Assembly: GCA_041745535.1 (NCBI GenBank)
Contig: JBGTIS010000042.1
Location: forward strand, 1 to 54,557
Direction: 5' to 3'
Length of the DNA: 54,557 nucleotides
From: JBGTIS01 sp041745535
Lineage (GTDB): Bacteria; Bacteroidota; Bacteroidia; Cytophagales; Cyclobacteriaceae
Shown: positions 52,875-54,557 of the stretch, piece after piece
How the letters are laid out: every line of letters begins with the position of its first letter
Numbering within the stretch: the first letter of the stretch is position 1
Position numbers and translations under genes: made by a program
Notes under the pieces: model-generated
What the model was told of the DNA's origin: nothing
The model's input: the letters and a program-made list of their open reading frames with translations, nothing else
The model's database searches: none

Positions 52875-53207
52875 GTGATAATCATGCGAGTAATGGATAT
52901 GTTTAAACAAGAAATTATCTTTACTGGCATTGCCGTGTTGTTATTTTCCTGCGACCTGGAAGTAATCCCCGATGAAATCAATTTTAAAAAAAATTTTGAG
53001 GGGATTGATACTGATGTTGGATTTGCAGTGCGACAGACCCAGGATGGTGGCTACATTATCACCGGATATACTTATAGTATAGAGGCAGGGGGAAGTGATG
53101 TATACCTTATAAAGACCGATGCCTATGGCGAGGTGGAGCAATAATGGGAGCAAATTGGCCGAAATACTTTTTCACCCTGTTCTTTTTGGCTGATTCAAAA
53201 CTAAAAT
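52875..53207 (+). pseudogene. Truncated repeat lipoprotein
   Basis: The 89-residue frame has a lipoprotein-like signal (ITGIAVLLFSCDLEV region, lipobox FSC) and one copy of a beta-propeller-type repeat common in Bacteroidota surface proteins (RQTQDGGYIITGYTYSIEAG then GSDVYLIKTDAYGEVEQ). It stops with TAA at 53142-53144, but in-frame sequence immediately after reads WEQIGRNTF, the normal continuation of such repeats (EVE-WEQ). Full members have many repeats. The frame then runs out by 53207. I read it as the degraded 5' end of a long gene, not a small protein. Confidence 0.7.
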
Positions 53208-53370
53208 CATGAAAATAACAGGCTTTCAGATATTTCAAATGTGCAAGATCAAAGAATATCCATTTCAAAGGTTTCTACCCGACAAATCGCACAAATCCTT
53301 GACTTGCTAACAATAGCCAAGACCGATTTTAAAATATTGCCCCATCATCCTTCAAATTCATTTGCGCTTG
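53208..53370. other. Non-coding remnant DNA
   Basis: This short AT-rich stretch lies between the truncated lipoprotein and the tail-fiber gene. I see no gene, terminator or repeat in it. Confidence 0.4.
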
Positions 53371-53496
53371 CTATTCATCTAAACTTCCAATTTTTTTCAA
53401 TAGCGCTTCTTTTGTTTCTTTTTGGTCATAAGATATTCTGTGATCATCCAAATAATCCCTGATAACCTTTTTATTGCTTTTTACATCTGGTTTTGG
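53371..53496 (-). pseudogene. HeH-like C-terminal segment cut off from the S74 protein by TAG
   Basis: Directly after the TAG stop of the tail-fiber-domain gene, the same frame stays open for 41 codons to the next stop (53371-53373). It reads PKPDVKSNKKVIRDYLDDHR then ISYDQKETKEALLKKIGSL, the pattern of a HeH/LEM helix-extended-loop-helix domain (TK..LL..I). It looks like the original C-terminus, interrupted by a premature stop, or extended by readthrough. Confidence 0.55.
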
Positions 53497-54474
53497 CTAC
53501 TCATTTTCCATATATTTTTCCAGATGAGGAGAATCAGGATTGAGCTTGCGTTCGTGTTCACGAACGATTTCTACCAGATACAGACACAGTTTTCTGTAAT
53601 TGATTCCATCGGGATGATGATCCTTATCATAAAAAATTAAATGATCAAGCCCTAAAGATTTAGCTTCTTCAGCAATGTATCCGATTTCCCATGCTCCGGG
53701 TTGCTGCGGGCGCGTATACTTGCGCGGCTGTAGTTGCAGCACCTTACCAAAATCATCAAGCAACGGAGTAATGTCTCGTTTATCTCTACGGGTAGAATTA
53801 TCATAACCTATTTCTCCGGTAACGTCATCGTACTGCACATTTCTTTTGTCACCAATATTTCTTAAACCCGTGGCTTTAATAATTCCGTTCACGTGAAGTG
53901 GTGCGGAGGGATTGCTCGTGCCTATGCCCACACTGCCGTTGCCGAGGATGGTGAAAATCTCAGCAGCACCCGCTCCGGCTCTATCAAGGAAAACATATCG
54001 GGCTTGTGGATTGCCTATATTAAAATAAAATCTCCCGGCAGTTACTCCCATCCCATAATAAGAGGCTCCGGTATTGTCCTGATAAAGTGCCAGTTTGATG
54101 GGGCTTAAGGAAGGCCCTAAGGATAATGGACTTATGGGATTGGTGACTCCAATTCCCACATTGCCGTTATTCTGCACCAGCAACCGCCATCCACTATTAT
54201 AGAACCCCACCATCGTGGTAGCGGCACCACCCACAAAACGATCACTGGCTATCCAAAGCCCACCATCATTATTGTTCGATCGTATTCTGCCATTAACCAG
54301 CAAATCAACATTTTGCCCACCTTTTCCCTCTATGTGTAATTTAGCCTGCGGGGCATCGGTACCGAGGCCAATATTACCTTCCAAAAATCTTTTCGAATCA
54401 TCTAACAAACCATTCCATTGTTCTTTGCCCAATAGTTCACTATCCTTTATTCTTAATTCCTCAAAGTTTATCAT
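53497..54474 (-). CDS. Tail-fiber-domain protein with C-terminal Peptidase_S74-type chaperone
   Basis: The 325-residue protein has repeated NIGIGT-type strand units (residues 34-40, 104-112, 180-188; NVGIGVTNP, SVGIGTSNP), and an intramolecular chaperone of the Peptidase_S74 family near the C-terminus: STRRDKRDITPLLDD with S227 and K232 as a candidate self-cleavage dyad, then LQLQPRKYT and WEIGYIAEEAKSLGL. Such domains trimerise beta-helical fibers of phage tails, and in Bacteroidota also occur in surface proteins outside prophages. No other phage genes are here. The in-frame stop at 53497 is followed by a further open segment. Confidence 0.85.
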   Translation of the reverse strand: MINFEELRIKDSELLGKEQWNGLLDDSKRFLEGNIGLGTDAPQAKLHIEGKGGQNVDLLVNGRIRSNNNDGGLWIASDRFVGGAATTMVGFYNSGWRLLVQNNGNVGIGVTNPISPLSLGPSLSPIKLALYQDNTGASYYGMGVTAGRFYFNIGNPQARYVFLDRAGAGAAEIFTILGNGSVGIGTSNPSAPLHVNGIIKATGLRNIGDKRNVQYDDVTGEIGYDNSTRRDKRDITPLLDDFGKVLQLQPRKYTRPQQPGAWEIGYIAEEAKSLGLDHLIFYDKDHHPDGINYRKLCLYLVEIVREHERKLNPDSPHLEKYMENE

Positions 54475-54557
54475 GACTATTTTTTTATGGTTAACTTTTT
54501 ATTTTAATTATTTTATCCGAAGGCTTAAACTGCTACATCCTCACCACTTCATCACTT

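Noticed and set aside
53497..54474. S74 protein as part of a prophage
   Set aside because: No other phage genes, integrase or attachment sites are visible, and such tail-fiber domains are common in ordinary Bacteroidota surface proteins.

Overview
The window looks like chromosomal DNA of a Bacteroidota bacterium, most likely of the order Cytophagales or a close relative. The basis is protein family content: DUF2480 and DUF4199 proteins, a BatA-type membrane protein, LytS/LytTR regulation, many PAS histidine kinases and tail-fiber-domain proteins. Start codons lack Shine-Dalgarno sequences and the intergenic DNA is AT-rich. The organism is diderm: it carries a complete Kdo pathway, TolC and export lipoproteins. 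No rRNA, tRNA, insertion sequence or CRISPR array was seen.

Layout. 1-3.3 kb: the N-terminal part of a rifampicin-phosphotransferase-like enzyme, a tiny membrane protein, a RibD/DHFR-fold reductase, a NahK-like sugar kinase fold and an FKBP isomerase. 3.5-5.2 kb: acyl carrier protein, a decayed ribokinase and a HAD phosphatase. 5.2-12.4 kb: PAS histidine kinase, DUF2480, TsaB, MurF, DUF2461, superoxide dismutase and a CDF metal transporter. 12.4-16.5 kb: a three-gene MacA/MacB-permease/TolC export operon without its ATPase. 16.8-20.8 kb: HtrA-like protease lacking a signal peptide, a small unknown, an LCMT-type methyltransferase and an M20 amidohydrolase.

20.9-24.3 kb: a WYL regulator followed closely by a lone Cas6, then two Tat-type ferritin-like proteins. 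A possible leader terminator lies upstream of the ferritin-like pair. 24.8-29.1 kb: a methyltransferase and a CDP-sugar operon (cytidylyltransferase, two SDR enzymes, a 3,5-epimerase-like cupin). 29.2-32.8 kb: PAS kinase, NhaA and a DUF4142-like lipoprotein. 32.9-39.5 kb: one minus-strand operon with BatA-type protein, a dihydroorotase homologue lacking metal ligands, two DUF4199 proteins and two glycosyltransferases. 39.6-42.7 kb: kdsD-kdsB-kdsA-kdsC, the whole route to CMP-Kdo.

43-54.5 kb is more accessory: a duplicated-PAS kinase, an AT-rich orphan Mrr endonuclease, an unknown membrane protein, a secreted repeat protein, a LytS/LytTR two-component pair, a broken lipoprotein, and an S74 tail-fiber protein whose C-terminal HeH-like segment is cut off by an in-frame TAG. 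The points most worth a second look are the orphan WYL-Cas6 pair with a Tyr where the catalytic His is expected, the metal-site-less dihydroorotase, the SDR with YxxxH, the leader terminator, and the interrupted S74 protein.
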